Source: JAHBWI01 sp035715525
GTDB lineage: Bacteria > Nitrospirota > Nitrospiria > Nitrospirales > Nitrospiraceae
Direction of reading: 5' to 3'
Assembly: GCA_035715525.1 (NCBI GenBank)
Contig: DASTLA010000055.1
Location: forward strand, 1-14,406
DNA length: 14,406 nucleotides
Under the pieces are notes generated by a model. The model had not been told where the DNA came from, searched no databases, and saw nothing but the letters and a program-made list of their open reading frames with translations. Shown piece by piece: positions 1 through 7,080 of the stretch (positions within the stretch are counted from its first letter, which is position 1; every line of letters begins with the position of its first letter). A program made the position numbers and the translations under genes.

Positions 1-1
1 C

Positions 2-610
2 GCGGCACTGTCCTTTTTCTCGTGGATGTTGATTCTGGTTTTCCTGGCCGTCGAGTTTCGCCGGCAAATCCACGTGTTGGGTTCCTTCATGGTTCCTCTT
101 GCCTTGATGTCGCTGGTGACCGCCGCCGCTTTTCCATCCGACGAAGTCTCGAGCTTGAGGCCGGTGTTCAAAACGCTGTGGGTTCACGTCACGCTGAGCA
201 TGCTCGGGACGGTGGGATTTGCCGTTGCCTTCGTAGCGGGCGTCATGTACCTGATTCAGGATGGTCTCCTCAAATCGAAGCGGTTCAACGTCTTGTATGC
301 AAAGCTACCGGCCTTGGACTATCTCGACCACTTGAACCAGCAGTCCATCGTCATGGGATTTCCATTGCTGACGCTGGGGATCATCAGCGGCGCGTTTTCC
401 GCCGAAATCGTCCGGGGGAGTTATGTCAATTGGAATCCCGAGCAGACCTGGGCGGTCGTCACCTGGGTGTTTTACTTTGTCGTCCTTGTCGGACGCCTCA
501 CGGTCGGATGGAGGGCCAAACGGGCTGCGTATCTGACTATCATCGGATTTGCCGGGGTTATTTTGACCCTCATCGGCGTGCTCCTGAAAAGTCACGCACC
601 GGTATCCTGA
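2..610 (+). CDS. CcsA/HemX-like cytochrome c assembly membrane protein (5'-truncated)
   Basis: The gene enters from the left edge; 202 C-terminal residues are visible and it ends in TGA. It is very hydrophobic, with about six membrane segments near visible residues 1-16, 24-43, 59-85, 113-132, 149-166 and 175-196. A conserved-type His (visible residue 62, in LWVHVTLS) opens the third segment. The C-terminal stretch resembles the CcsA tryptophan-rich region, but the usual WDPKE is WNPEQ (residues 144-148). The His that CcsA carries in the next helix is absent (FYFVVLVGR). CcsA proteins carry heme to the periplasmic side in system II cytochrome c maturation; HemX relatives sit beside hemA and have been linked to controlling HemA level. 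The position one base before hemA and the lost residues favour a HemX-like role over a true heme exporter, but this is inference. The superfamily call is secure; the exact role is open. Confidence 0.8.
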   Translation, partial: AALSFFSWMLILVFLAVEFRRQIHVLGSFMVPLALMSLVTAAAFPSDEVSSLRPVFKTLWVHVTLSMLGTVGFAVAFVAGVMYLIQDGLLKSKRFNVLYAKLPALDYLDHLNQQSIVMGFPLLTLGIISGAFSAEIVRGSYVNWNPEQTWAVVTWVFYFVVLVGRLTVGWRAKRAAYLTIIGFAGVILTLIGVLLKSHAPVS

Positions 611-611
611 C

Positions 612-2018
612 ATGCACGTCATCGTCGTCGGATTGAGCCACAAGACTGCACCGGTCGAGATTCGCGAGAAACTCGCGGTACCCGAAAGCCGGCTGGGAGA
701 GGCGGTCAGTCGGCTCTGTTCGTATCCAGGGGTACGTGAGGGCCTGGTGCTGTCGACATGCAACCGTGTGGAAGTCTATGCCGTGGTCGAAGAGTTGGAA
801 GCCGGGTTCGGCCAGGTGCAGGAATTTCTCGCCGATGCGCATCTGTCGTTGTCCTCCGAACAGCTCACTCCACACCTTTACTGGCACGCCGGCGACCGCG
901 CGATCGGACATCTGTTCCGGGTGGCTTCCAGCTTGGACTCGATGATCGTCGGCGAGTCCCAAATTCTAGGCCAGATCAAAGATGCTTTCGAGGTGTCCCT
1001 GACCCACAAAACATCGGGCCTCCTCCTGAACAAGATCATCAAGAAGGCCATCTCCGTCGCCAAACGTGTGCGGACCGAGACCAAAATCGCGGAAACGGCA
1101 GTCTCCGTCAGTTACGCTGCGGTCGAATTGGCAAAGAAGATCTTCTCCAATCTCAGTGAAAAGACCGTCCTGCTGATCGGCGCGGGCGAAATGGCGAAAT
1201 TGGCGGCACGGCACCTCATCGCCAACGGTGTGCGCCAGGTACGGATCACCACTCGCAACTTTCAGCACGGCTTGGAATTGGCACAACACTTCAATGGGAC
1301 GGCGGTGCCGTTCGAAGACTATAAGATGGAGCTGGCCGCGGCCGACATCGTGCTGGTTTCGACCGGCGCCGCTCATTATCTCGTCAATGCCGACGATATT
1401 CAGCGCGCGGTGAAACAGCGGATGAACCGCCCCATCTTTTTGATCGATATTTCGGTGCCGCGCAACATCGATCCCGCCGTCCGTCCCATCGACAACGCTT
1501 TTCTGTTCGATATCGACGATCTGCAAATGCGGGTGGAGCAGAACCGCGAAGAGCGGTTGCAGGAGGCTGAAAAGGCCGAGCACATGGTCCAAGACGAAGT
1601 GGCTGTGTTGCGGCAATGGCTCAAATCGCTGGAAGTGACGCCCACGATCGTGGCCTTGAGGGCGCGCATGGAAGAGATCAAGCGGCGCGAGACCGAGAAA
1701 ACCCTCAATCGCCTTCAACACCTGTCCGCGGAAGATCGAGCGGCCGTCGAAGCCATGGCATCGGCCATCGTAAACAAGATGGTGCATGGCACGATGGTCA
1801 CGTTGAAGAGCGAAGCCAGTTCGTCGGGTGGGGCCGCCTTCGTCGAGGCGGCGCGGCGATTCTTCAACCTCGAGGATAACGGCACCGGTCAGGGCAACGG
1901 CCTGGGCGCCGGTGGCGAAGATTTGGAAGAGACGGATCTCAGGCGTGCGACTCGGGCTCTCATGGACCCCTCCGCGACACCGCAACCGACAAAGGAGCAG
2001 GGCCGTAAGGTTGGTTGA
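612..2018 (+). CDS. hemA: Glutamyl-tRNA reductase HemA
   Basis: HemA reduces Glu-tRNA(Glu) with NADPH to glutamate-1-semialdehyde, the first committed step of the C5 route to tetrapyrroles, in the cytoplasm. The 468-residue protein begins MHVIVVGLSHKTAPVEIRE, the family's typical N-terminus. The catalytic Cys is residue 50 in LSTCNRVE. GESQILGQIKDAF follows at 114-126, the NADPH-binding GAGEMA at 190-195, and a C-terminal helical dimerisation region from about 305 to 420. The last 45 or so residues are a Gly-rich, then acidic and polar tail beyond the usual length of about 420. The ATG lies one base after the preceding stop and has no clear Shine-Dalgarno sequence, so translation is probably coupled to the HemX-like gene. 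HemA is a common control point of the pathway, and the upstream neighbour may take part in that control. Confidence 0.97.
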   Translation: MHVIVVGLSHKTAPVEIREKLAVPESRLGEAVSRLCSYPGVREGLVLSTCNRVEVYAVVEELEAGFGQVQEFLADAHLSLSSEQLTPHLYWHAGDRAIGHLFRVASSLDSMIVGESQILGQIKDAFEVSLTHKTSGLLLNKIIKKAISVAKRVRTETKIAETAVSVSYAAVELAKKIFSNLSEKTVLLIGAGEMAKLAARHLIANGVRQVRITTRNFQHGLELAQHFNGTAVPFEDYKMELAAADIVLVSTGAAHYLVNADDIQRAVKQRMNRPIFLIDISVPRNIDPAVRPIDNAFLFDIDDLQMRVEQNREERLQEAEKAEHMVQDEVAVLRQWLKSLEVTPTIVALRARMEEIKRRETEKTLNRLQHLSAEDRAAVEAMASAIVNKMVHGTMVTLKSEASSSGGAAFVEAARRFFNLEDNGTGQGNGLGAGGEDLEETDLRRATRALMDPSATPQPTKEQGRKVG

Positions 2019-2087
2019 TCCACGGCTGTTCGACATGCCTCACCTGTACCACCACCGGTTTCTTTCACACCGCCGTCGAGTCGTGTC

Positions 2088-3035
2088 ATGGTCGTGTCGA
2101 TGAGGCGGCCGACGCTCGTCCTCGGCACGCGCGGAAGCAAACTGGCATTGCAACAGAGCCAGTGGGTTCAGGCGCGGTTGCAGGAACTCGAGCCGGGCCT
2201 GACGATCACACTGCAGCGTATTCAAACCTCCGGCGATCGTATCGTGGACGTGCCGCTGGCCAAGATCGGCGGCAAGGGGTTGTTCACCAAAGAAATCGAG
2301 GAGGCGTTGCTGCGGAGGGAAATCGATCTCGCGGTGCACAGCATGAAGGACGTCCCGACCGCGCTTCCCGAGGGGCTCGAAATCATGTGCGTGCCGCCTC
2401 GCGAAGATCCTCGAGACGCCCTCATCACCCGGAACGGATGCAGGCTCGATCAACTGCGACCGGGAGCTGTCATCGGGACGAGCAGTCTTCGTCGCCAGGC
2501 GCAGTTGCTGCACCACCGTCCCGACTTCAAGATCGAGATGCTGCGTGGGAACCTGGACACGCGGCTGCGCAAACTTCGAGAAGGCGTATTCGATGCGATC
2601 GTGCTCGCCGCGGCGGGCTTGAACCGACTGGACTGGTCCAAGGAGATCACGCAGCTCCTGGACGCCGATCTCAGTCTCCCGGCCATCGGTCAGGGAGCGT
2701 TGGGCATCGAGGCGAGGAGCGACGACGAGTTCGTGCGCGAGATCTTACAGCGATTCGATCATCCTCCGACGAAGACCGCGGTGACTGCCGAACGGGCTCT
2801 GCTGCATCGGCTCGAAGGCGGGTGCCAAGTGCCGATCGCTGCGCATGCGAGTTTACAAGACGATGTAATGAGCCTCGAAGACTTGGTGTCCAGTGTGGAC
2901 GGGCGACGGATGGTCCGCCACCGGATTCAAGGGCCGGCGGCCGAGGCGCGGCAGTTGGGCACAAGGCTCGCCGAACGGTTGCTCGCCGATGGCGGCGATG
3001 TGATTCTGAAAGAGATTTATGGGCAGGCGTCATGA
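2088..3035 (+). CDS. hemC: Hydroxymethylbilane synthase (porphobilinogen deaminase) HemC
   Basis: HemC polymerises four porphobilinogen units into the linear tetrapyrrole hydroxymethylbilane in the cytoplasm. The 315-residue product has LGTRGSKLAL near the N-terminus (12-21), the catalytic Asp in HSMKDVPT (D88), and TSSLRRQAQL followed by LRGNLDTRL, which lines the active site. Cys246 in LEGGCQVPIAA carries the dipyrromethane cofactor. Two in-frame ATG codons (2088 and 2100) sit in a short direct repeat; starting at the second would remove four residues and also fits the family. Neither has a good Shine-Dalgarno sequence. The gene is 69 bases after hemA with no terminator between, and its stop overlaps the next start as ATGA at 3032-3035, which indicates coupled translation with the uroporphyrinogen-III enzyme that uses its unstable product. 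Confidence 0.97.
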   Translation: MVVSMRRPTLVLGTRGSKLALQQSQWVQARLQELEPGLTITLQRIQTSGDRIVDVPLAKIGGKGLFTKEIEEALLRREIDLAVHSMKDVPTALPEGLEIMCVPPREDPRDALITRNGCRLDQLRPGAVIGTSSLRRQAQLLHHRPDFKIEMLRGNLDTRLRKLREGVFDAIVLAAAGLNRLDWSKEITQLLDADLSLPAIGQGALGIEARSDDEFVREILQRFDHPPTKTAVTAERALLHRLEGGCQVPIAAHASLQDDVMSLEDLVSSVDGRRMVRHRIQGPAAEARQLGTRLAERLLADGGDVILKEIYGQAS

Positions 3036-4594
3036 GTGATCCACAAGGCACCGTGTATCTGGTCGGAGCCGGGCCCGGAGATCCGAAGCTGCTCACGTTG
3101 CGCGGCAAAGAATGTCTCGAGCGGGCCGATGTCGTGCTGTATGATTACCTCGCGAACCCGAGCTTGCTGGATTACGCGCCGCCGTCCGCCGAACGCATCT
3201 ACGTGGGTCGCCGGGGACGGGGGCAGTATCGCGACCAACCGGACATCAACCGCTTGTTGATCGAGCATGCCAGGTCCGGCAAAATCGTCGTCCGCCTGAA
3301 GGGAGGGGATCCCTTTGTGTTCGGGCGAGGCGGCGAGGAGGCGGAGGCCGTGGCTGCCGCCGGCATTTCATTTGAGATCGTCCCGGGAGTCACGGCCGCA
3401 GTGGCCGTTCCGGCCTATGCCGGCATCCCGGTGACCCATCGGACGTTTGCGTCGACCGTTACGTTCGTGACGGGTCATGAAGATCCTTCCAAAGGACAGA
3501 GCGGCATCGAATGGCCGCGCTTGGCTACGGCACACGGCACATTGGTCTTCTTGATGGGCATGACGAATCTGCCTCACATCGTGGAGCGTTTGAAGGGTGA
3601 AGGCAAGACCGGGTCCACCCCGGTAGCCGTTATCCGTTGGGGGACTCGCGCCACGCAGCAAACCGTGGTGGGGACGCTCGACGATATCGCCGCCAAAGCG
3701 GCCGCCGCACGTATGGAACCGCCGACCGTCATTGTGGTCGGCGACGTGGTGCGCTTGCGGGATCAGTTGAATTGGTTCGAGCGACGACCCCTGTTCGGGC
3801 GGCGCATCCTCGTGACCCGTCCCAAGAGGCAGGCGTCGGAATTGAGTGACCTCATCGCCGCCTATGGAGGGGAAGCAGTCGAGTGTCCGACCATTGAAAT
3901 CGCCTCACCTGAAGACACCGGGCCGTTGGACCGCGCGCTCGATCGGCTGTCGACCTATCAATGGCTGATCTTCACCAGCGTGAACGGCATCGGTCCGTTC
4001 ATGAGCGCGCTGCAACGTCGCGAGTTGGATGCCCGCGCCCTCGCTCATCTGACGATCTGCTGCATCGGTCCTAGGACCGCCCAGGAGCTGGCCGCCTACG
4101 GGCTGCGGGCGGATCTGGTCCCGGAACAGTTTCAAGCCGAAGGACTGGTGGAGGCACTGGCGGCCCGTGCGCTTCGCGGAACGCGGGTGTTGATCCCGCG
4201 AGCGCTCGTGGCGCGAGAGCTGCTGCCCGAGCAGTTGCGTGCCGAAGGAGCAGAAGTCGACGTCGTGCCGGTCTACCGGACGGTCAGACCGGCGGTGGTG
4301 ACCGATCGCCTGACGGAGCGACTGCGCGATCGGACCATCGACGCCGTCACGTTTACGAGCTCGTCGACCGTGCAGAATTTTTTGGCGCTGTTCGCGTCGC
4401 CAAGCGATGCGCGCCGGCTCTTGGGCGACGTGGTCGTCGCCTGTATCGGACCTATCACGGCCGCCACGGCCCGCGAGGCCGGCCTGTCCGTGCACGTCAC
4501 GGCGGTTCAGAACACGGTTCCGGCGCTTGTCGAGGCGCTCGTGCGGCACTTTTCATCCGCCTGCGCGGGAGATCGCACCGTGAAAGCCGTGTAA
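3032..4594 (+). CDS. cobA-hemD: Fused uroporphyrinogen-III C-methyltransferase / uroporphyrinogen-III synthase (CobA-HemD)
   Basis: This 520-residue protein joins two enzymes. Residues 1-248 are an SAM-dependent methyltransferase of the CobA/SUMT type: VGAGPGDPKLLTL at 11-23, GGDPFVFGRGGEEA at 91-104, VPGVTAAVAVPAYAGIPVTH at 117-136, TGHE at 147-150 and PTVIVVGDVV at 231-240. It methylates uroporphyrinogen III at C2 and C7 to give precorrin-2. After a WFERRPLFG linker (248-256), residues 257 to about 510 are a HemD domain with two pseudo-repeated lobes, including FTSVNG (314-319) and FTSSSTVQNF (441-450). It closes hydroxymethylbilane with inversion of ring D. The start is the ATG overlapping the hemC stop (ATGA). 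The same frame stays open upstream across hemC, but that part has no family similarity and the methyltransferase motif begins just after this ATG. The fusion is known in several phyla and places the heme/siroheme branch point on one polypeptide. Confidence 0.95.
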   Translation: MSDPQGTVYLVGAGPGDPKLLTLRGKECLERADVVLYDYLANPSLLDYAPPSAERIYVGRRGRGQYRDQPDINRLLIEHARSGKIVVRLKGGDPFVFGRGGEEAEAVAAAGISFEIVPGVTAAVAVPAYAGIPVTHRTFASTVTFVTGHEDPSKGQSGIEWPRLATAHGTLVFLMGMTNLPHIVERLKGEGKTGSTPVAVIRWGTRATQQTVVGTLDDIAAKAAAARMEPPTVIVVGDVVRLRDQLNWFERRPLFGRRILVTRPKRQASELSDLIAAYGGEAVECPTIEIASPEDTGPLDRALDRLSTYQWLIFTSVNGIGPFMSALQRRELDARALAHLTICCIGPRTAQELAAYGLRADLVPEQFQAEGLVEALAARALRGTRVLIPRALVARELLPEQLRAEGAEVDVVPVYRTVRPAVVTDRLTERLRDRTIDAVTFTSSSTVQNFLALFASPSDARRLLGDVVVACIGPITAATAREAGLSVHVTAVQNTVPALVEALVRHFSSACAGDRTVKAV

Positions 4595-4693
4595 AATGCA
4601 TGTGAGTCAGGCGGTGGACTTGGAGTCGCGGCATGAACCGGACGCAAATTCGGATGCGGCTCAAGCGGCGGCTCACGACCGAAGTGTTCGCTC

Positions 4694-4699
4694 TATGAT
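4694..4699 (+). promoter_or_regulatory. Possible -10 element upstream of the CBS-domain gene
   Basis: TATGAT differs from the sigma-70 -10 consensus at one base and lies 31 bases before the first base of the CBS ATG, in the largest intergenic gap. No convincing -35 hexamer sits 16-18 bases upstream (the position reads like GCTCAC). It could be a weak or activator-dependent promoter that starts a second transcription unit, or chance. Confidence 0.25.
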
Positions 4700-4714
4700 G
4701 TTGTGGCATAGCAA

Positions 4715-4722
4715 GAGGGAGG
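4715..4722 (+). promoter_or_regulatory. Strong ribosome binding site of the CBS-domain gene
   Basis: GAGGGAGG lies seven bases before the ATG at 4730. It is among the best Shine-Dalgarno matches in the window and fixes that start. It contrasts with the upstream heme genes, which have weak sites and rely on coupling. Confidence 0.8.
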
Positions 4723-4729
4723 TTTTTAG

Positions 4730-5122
4730 ATGGTTCCTGTGAAATCATTCATGGTCCCCAAGGAGAAGTTCATTACCGTTGAGCGAGACATGGACGTGCG
4801 CTCGGCCGGCCGCCTCATGCGCGATCGGAATATCGGCAGTCTGTTCGTGACCAACGGCAAGGATGTAATCGGCATCATCACCGACACGGATATGGTCCGC
4901 CGTGTCGTAGCCACCGGCGCTGATATGACGAAGACGACGGTCGAGCAGATCATGTCGGCTCCGCTCGTCACGATCGAGGAAAACAAGACGCTGCTCGATG
5001 CGAATGACCTGATGGCGCAGACCCACTTGCGCCATCTCGGTGTGACCCGGGATGGAGAACTCGTAGGGATGATTTCGGTGCGCGATCTGGTGGTCTTTTT
5101 GACCAATCTCCCGAGAAAGTGA
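4730..5122 (+). CDS. Stand-alone protein with two CBS domains
   Basis: The 130-residue product is essentially only a pair of CBS domains (about 7-61 and 74-127), which together form one Bateman module. Both halves end with the Ser/Thr-x-x-Asp signature that usually holds the ribose of an adenosine nucleotide: T51-x-x-D54 in GIITDTDMVRR and S116-x-x-D119 in GMISVRDLV. It has no catalytic, membrane or DNA-binding domain, so a role as a small cytoplasmic nucleotide-responsive regulator or partner protein is plausible but unproven. Its start is fixed by a strong ribosome binding site. It ends seven bases before hemB, so it is very probably co-transcribed with hemB. Its ligand and target cannot be told from the sequence. 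The CBS domain should not be confused with the heme-binding region of cystathionine beta-synthase, which is a different part of that enzyme. Confidence 0.93.
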   Translation: MVPVKSFMVPKEKFITVERDMDVRSAGRLMRDRNIGSLFVTNGKDVIGIITDTDMVRRVVATGADMTKTTVEQIMSAPLVTIEENKTLLDANDLMAQTHLRHLGVTRDGELVGMISVRDLVVFLTNLPRK

Positions 5123-5129
5123 GCGGCCC

Positions 5130-6101
5130 ATGGCCTTTCCGATTCAGCGGCTTCGGCGGTTGCGAGAAAAGGAACCGCTTCGTCGCATGGTACGAGAAAC
5201 GCTACTGTCCCCTGCCGACCTGGTCTCCCCGCTGTTCGTGACGGAAGGGGAGGGGCGGCGGGAGCCGATCGCGTCCATGCCGGGCCAGGCGCGGCTTTCC
5301 ATCGACCTCTTGGTCAAAGAGGCGGCAGAGGTCCGCTCGCTGGGCATCCCGGCGATAATTCTGTTCGGCATTCCCGATCGCAAAGACGACCGCGGCAGTT
5401 CGGGCTACGACCCGCAAGGCATCGTCCAGCGGGCGTTGCGCCGGCTGAAGGATCAAGTGCCGGACCTGATGCTGATCACCGATGTCTGCATCGACGAATA
5501 CACGAGTCACGGGCATTGCGGGGTGGTGCGGGAAGGAAAGATTCTCAACGACGAGACGTTGGATTGCCTTCGGGCCATGGCACGGACGCATGCCGAAGCG
5601 GGAGCCGATATGGTGGCTCCTTCGGACATGATGGATGGCCGCGTTGGCGCCATTCGCGACGAGCTGGATCGGGCGGGCTTCACCGAGTTGCCCATCATGG
5701 CTTATGCGGCGAAGTTTGCTTCGTGTTTTTACGCCCCTTTCCGCGATGCCGCCCACTCGAGCCCGCAGTTCGGGGACCGTCAGTCGTATCAGATGGATCC
5801 GGCCAACAAGCGGGAAGCGCTGCGTGAAATCGACCTCGATGTCGAGGAGGGGGCCGATATCGTGATGGTCAAGCCCGCGCTGCCTTACTTGGACGTCATC
5901 GCCGCGGCGCGGGAGCGCAGTCTGCTGCCGATCGCGGCCTACCAGGTCAGCGGCGAGTACAGCATGATCAAAGCCGCGGCACAAGCCGGGTGGCTCGATG
6001 AGAGCCGGGCCATGCTCGAGTCGCTACTGTCGATCAAGCGGGCCGGCGCGGACATCATTTTGACCTATTTCGCCAAAGAGGCGGCCAAGCTTCTGCATTG
6101 A
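5130..6101 (+). CDS. hemB: Porphobilinogen synthase (delta-aminolevulinic acid dehydratase) HemB
   Basis: HemB condenses two 5-aminolevulinate molecules into porphobilinogen, between HemA/HemL and HemC in heme synthesis. The 323-residue length is normal. The two active-site lysines are visible: K195 in AYAAKFASCFYAPFRDA and K248 in MVKPALPYLD, the latter forming the Schiff base. RLRRLREKEPLRRMVRET at the N-terminus is family-typical. The metal-site segment reads DVCIDEYTSHGHCG (118-131). Zinc-type enzymes have three cysteines there (C-x-C and HGHCG); here the middle one is Asp122, giving Cys120, Asp122, Cys130, intermediate between the zinc and cysteine-free magnesium types. The start lies seven bases after the CBS gene stop, with only a weak GAGAAAG upstream. 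The stop TGA overlaps a possible TTG start of ribF. Confidence 0.97.
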   Translation: MAFPIQRLRRLREKEPLRRMVRETLLSPADLVSPLFVTEGEGRREPIASMPGQARLSIDLLVKEAAEVRSLGIPAIILFGIPDRKDDRGSSGYDPQGIVQRALRRLKDQVPDLMLITDVCIDEYTSHGHCGVVREGKILNDETLDCLRAMARTHAEAGADMVAPSDMMDGRVGAIRDELDRAGFTELPIMAYAAKFASCFYAPFRDAAHSSPQFGDRQSYQMDPANKREALREIDLDVEEGADIVMVKPALPYLDVIAAARERSLLPIAAYQVSGEYSMIKAAAQAGWLDESRAMLESLLSIKRAGADIILTYFAKEAAKLLH

Positions 6102-6109
6102 CGGCACGC

Positions 6110-7078
6110 ATGAAGATCTCTCGCGGCATCGTACCCGCCGGTCCTCGCAGCTACCCCGTCGTGACGATCGGGAACTTTGACGGCCATCACCGTGGGCATC
6201 GGGCGCTGTTACAACTGGTGGTCGAAACGGCGCGGCGCCACGCCGGTACTGCGGTCGCAGTGACCTTCGATCCTCACCCAGTCAAGATCCTGGCGCCGCA
6301 GGTCAATCTGCAATTTTTGACCACATCAGAAGAAAAACTCCGCCGATTCCAGGAAGCGGGGGTGGACGAGGTCATGTTCCTCGACTTTACCCCCGAGTTT
6401 GCCGCCTTGAGTCCGGAGGAGTTCGTTCGCCGCATCCTGTATGATGCGCTCGCCACCAAAGAGCTGTTCGTCGGCGAGCATTTTGCGTTCGGGAAAGGCC
6501 GGGCAGGTCGGATCGCCGATTTGATCGCTTTGGGAAAGCGTTATGACTTCGCGGTGCACCCCATGTCACCGCTGCGAATCGACAATGAAGTCGTCAGCTC
6601 GACGAAAATTCGACATCTGATCCAGGCCGGCGACGTGCAGAAAGCCCGGCGTTTTTTGGGTAGGTCTTACACGGTGGAGGGCACGGTCCTTCACGGCGCG
6701 AAGCGGGGAGCGGACCTCGGATGGCCCACCGCCAATTTGCGTCTCCCTCCGGATCGCGTCACCCCGCCCGACGGTGTTTATTCCGCCCAGGTTCTGTGGC
6801 GCGATCATGCCTACGATGCCGTCTGTTACATTGGGACGAGGCCGACATTCGGCTCCGGGGAACGGCTGCTGGAAGCGACCGTGCTCGACCAACGATTGGA
6901 GCTGTACGATGAGCCTATTGCCGTACAATTGATCGGCCGTATCCGGGGCGATATGACGTTCCCATCGGCCGAGGAGCTGAGCCGTCGCATTGCCCGCGAT
7001 GTGGAAGAAGCGCGGGCGCAACTCAAGCAGGCGCCCACCGAGCGGCACGAAACAATGGCCACCCTTCCACGGATGTAA
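6110..7078 (+). CDS. ribF: Bifunctional riboflavin kinase / FAD synthetase RibF
   Basis: RibF phosphorylates riboflavin to FMN and adenylylates FMN to FAD. From ATG 6110 it is 322 residues, a normal length. The N-terminal nucleotidyltransferase domain has TIGNFDGHHRGH (19-30), TFDPHPVKIL (52-61), VGEHFAFGKG (121-130) and VSSTKIRHLI (162-171). The C-terminal riboflavin kinase domain begins near 185 with GTVLHGAKRGADLGWPTANL (191-210), holding the PTAN motif, followed by DGVYSAQV, IGTRPTFG and the acidic E256 in LLEATVLD. An in-frame TTG at 6098 overlaps the hemB stop (TTGA) and would add four residues; it could serve as a coupled start. Neither start has a good Shine-Dalgarno sequence. A polar C-terminal tail of about 15 residues follows the domain. 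It sits in a run with hemB upstream and tilS two bases downstream. Confidence 0.95.
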   Translation: MKISRGIVPAGPRSYPVVTIGNFDGHHRGHRALLQLVVETARRHAGTAVAVTFDPHPVKILAPQVNLQFLTTSEEKLRRFQEAGVDEVMFLDFTPEFAALSPEEFVRRILYDALATKELFVGEHFAFGKGRAGRIADLIALGKRYDFAVHPMSPLRIDNEVVSSTKIRHLIQAGDVQKARRFLGRSYTVEGTVLHGAKRGADLGWPTANLRLPPDRVTPPDGVYSAQVLWRDHAYDAVCYIGTRPTFGSGERLLEATVLDQRLELYDEPIAVQLIGRIRGDMTFPSAEELSRRIARDVEEARAQLKQAPTERHETMATLPRM

Positions 7079-7080
7079 CC

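Noticed and set aside
22..636. Plus-strand frame of 204 codons at the left edge
   Set aside because: It is off-frame to the membrane protein, whose hydrophobic helices and CcsA-like C-terminal region define the real frame and whose stop sits one base before hemA.
966..2036. Minus-strand open frame of 356 codons opposite hemA
   Set aside because: It is a mirror of hemA codon periodicity in GC-rich DNA. It has no ribosome binding site and no recognisable domain. The same applies to the long minus-strand frames at 5202-5984, 3905-4549 and 9206-10009.
2015..3031. Long plus-strand open frame in phase with cobA-hemD, covering all of hemC
   Set aside because: Its translation shows no family motif and is Arg-rich as expected from an off-frame reading of a GC-rich gene, while hemC in the other frame has every catalytic motif. 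The methyltransferase begins naturally at 3032.
4596..4742. Small 48-codon plus-strand frame between cobA-hemD and the CBS gene, beginning MHVSQAVDLESRHEPD
   Set aside because: It has no Shine-Dalgarno sequence, runs over the CBS gene's ribosome binding site and start in another frame, and has no recognisable motif. It is probably chance; conservation in relatives would change this.
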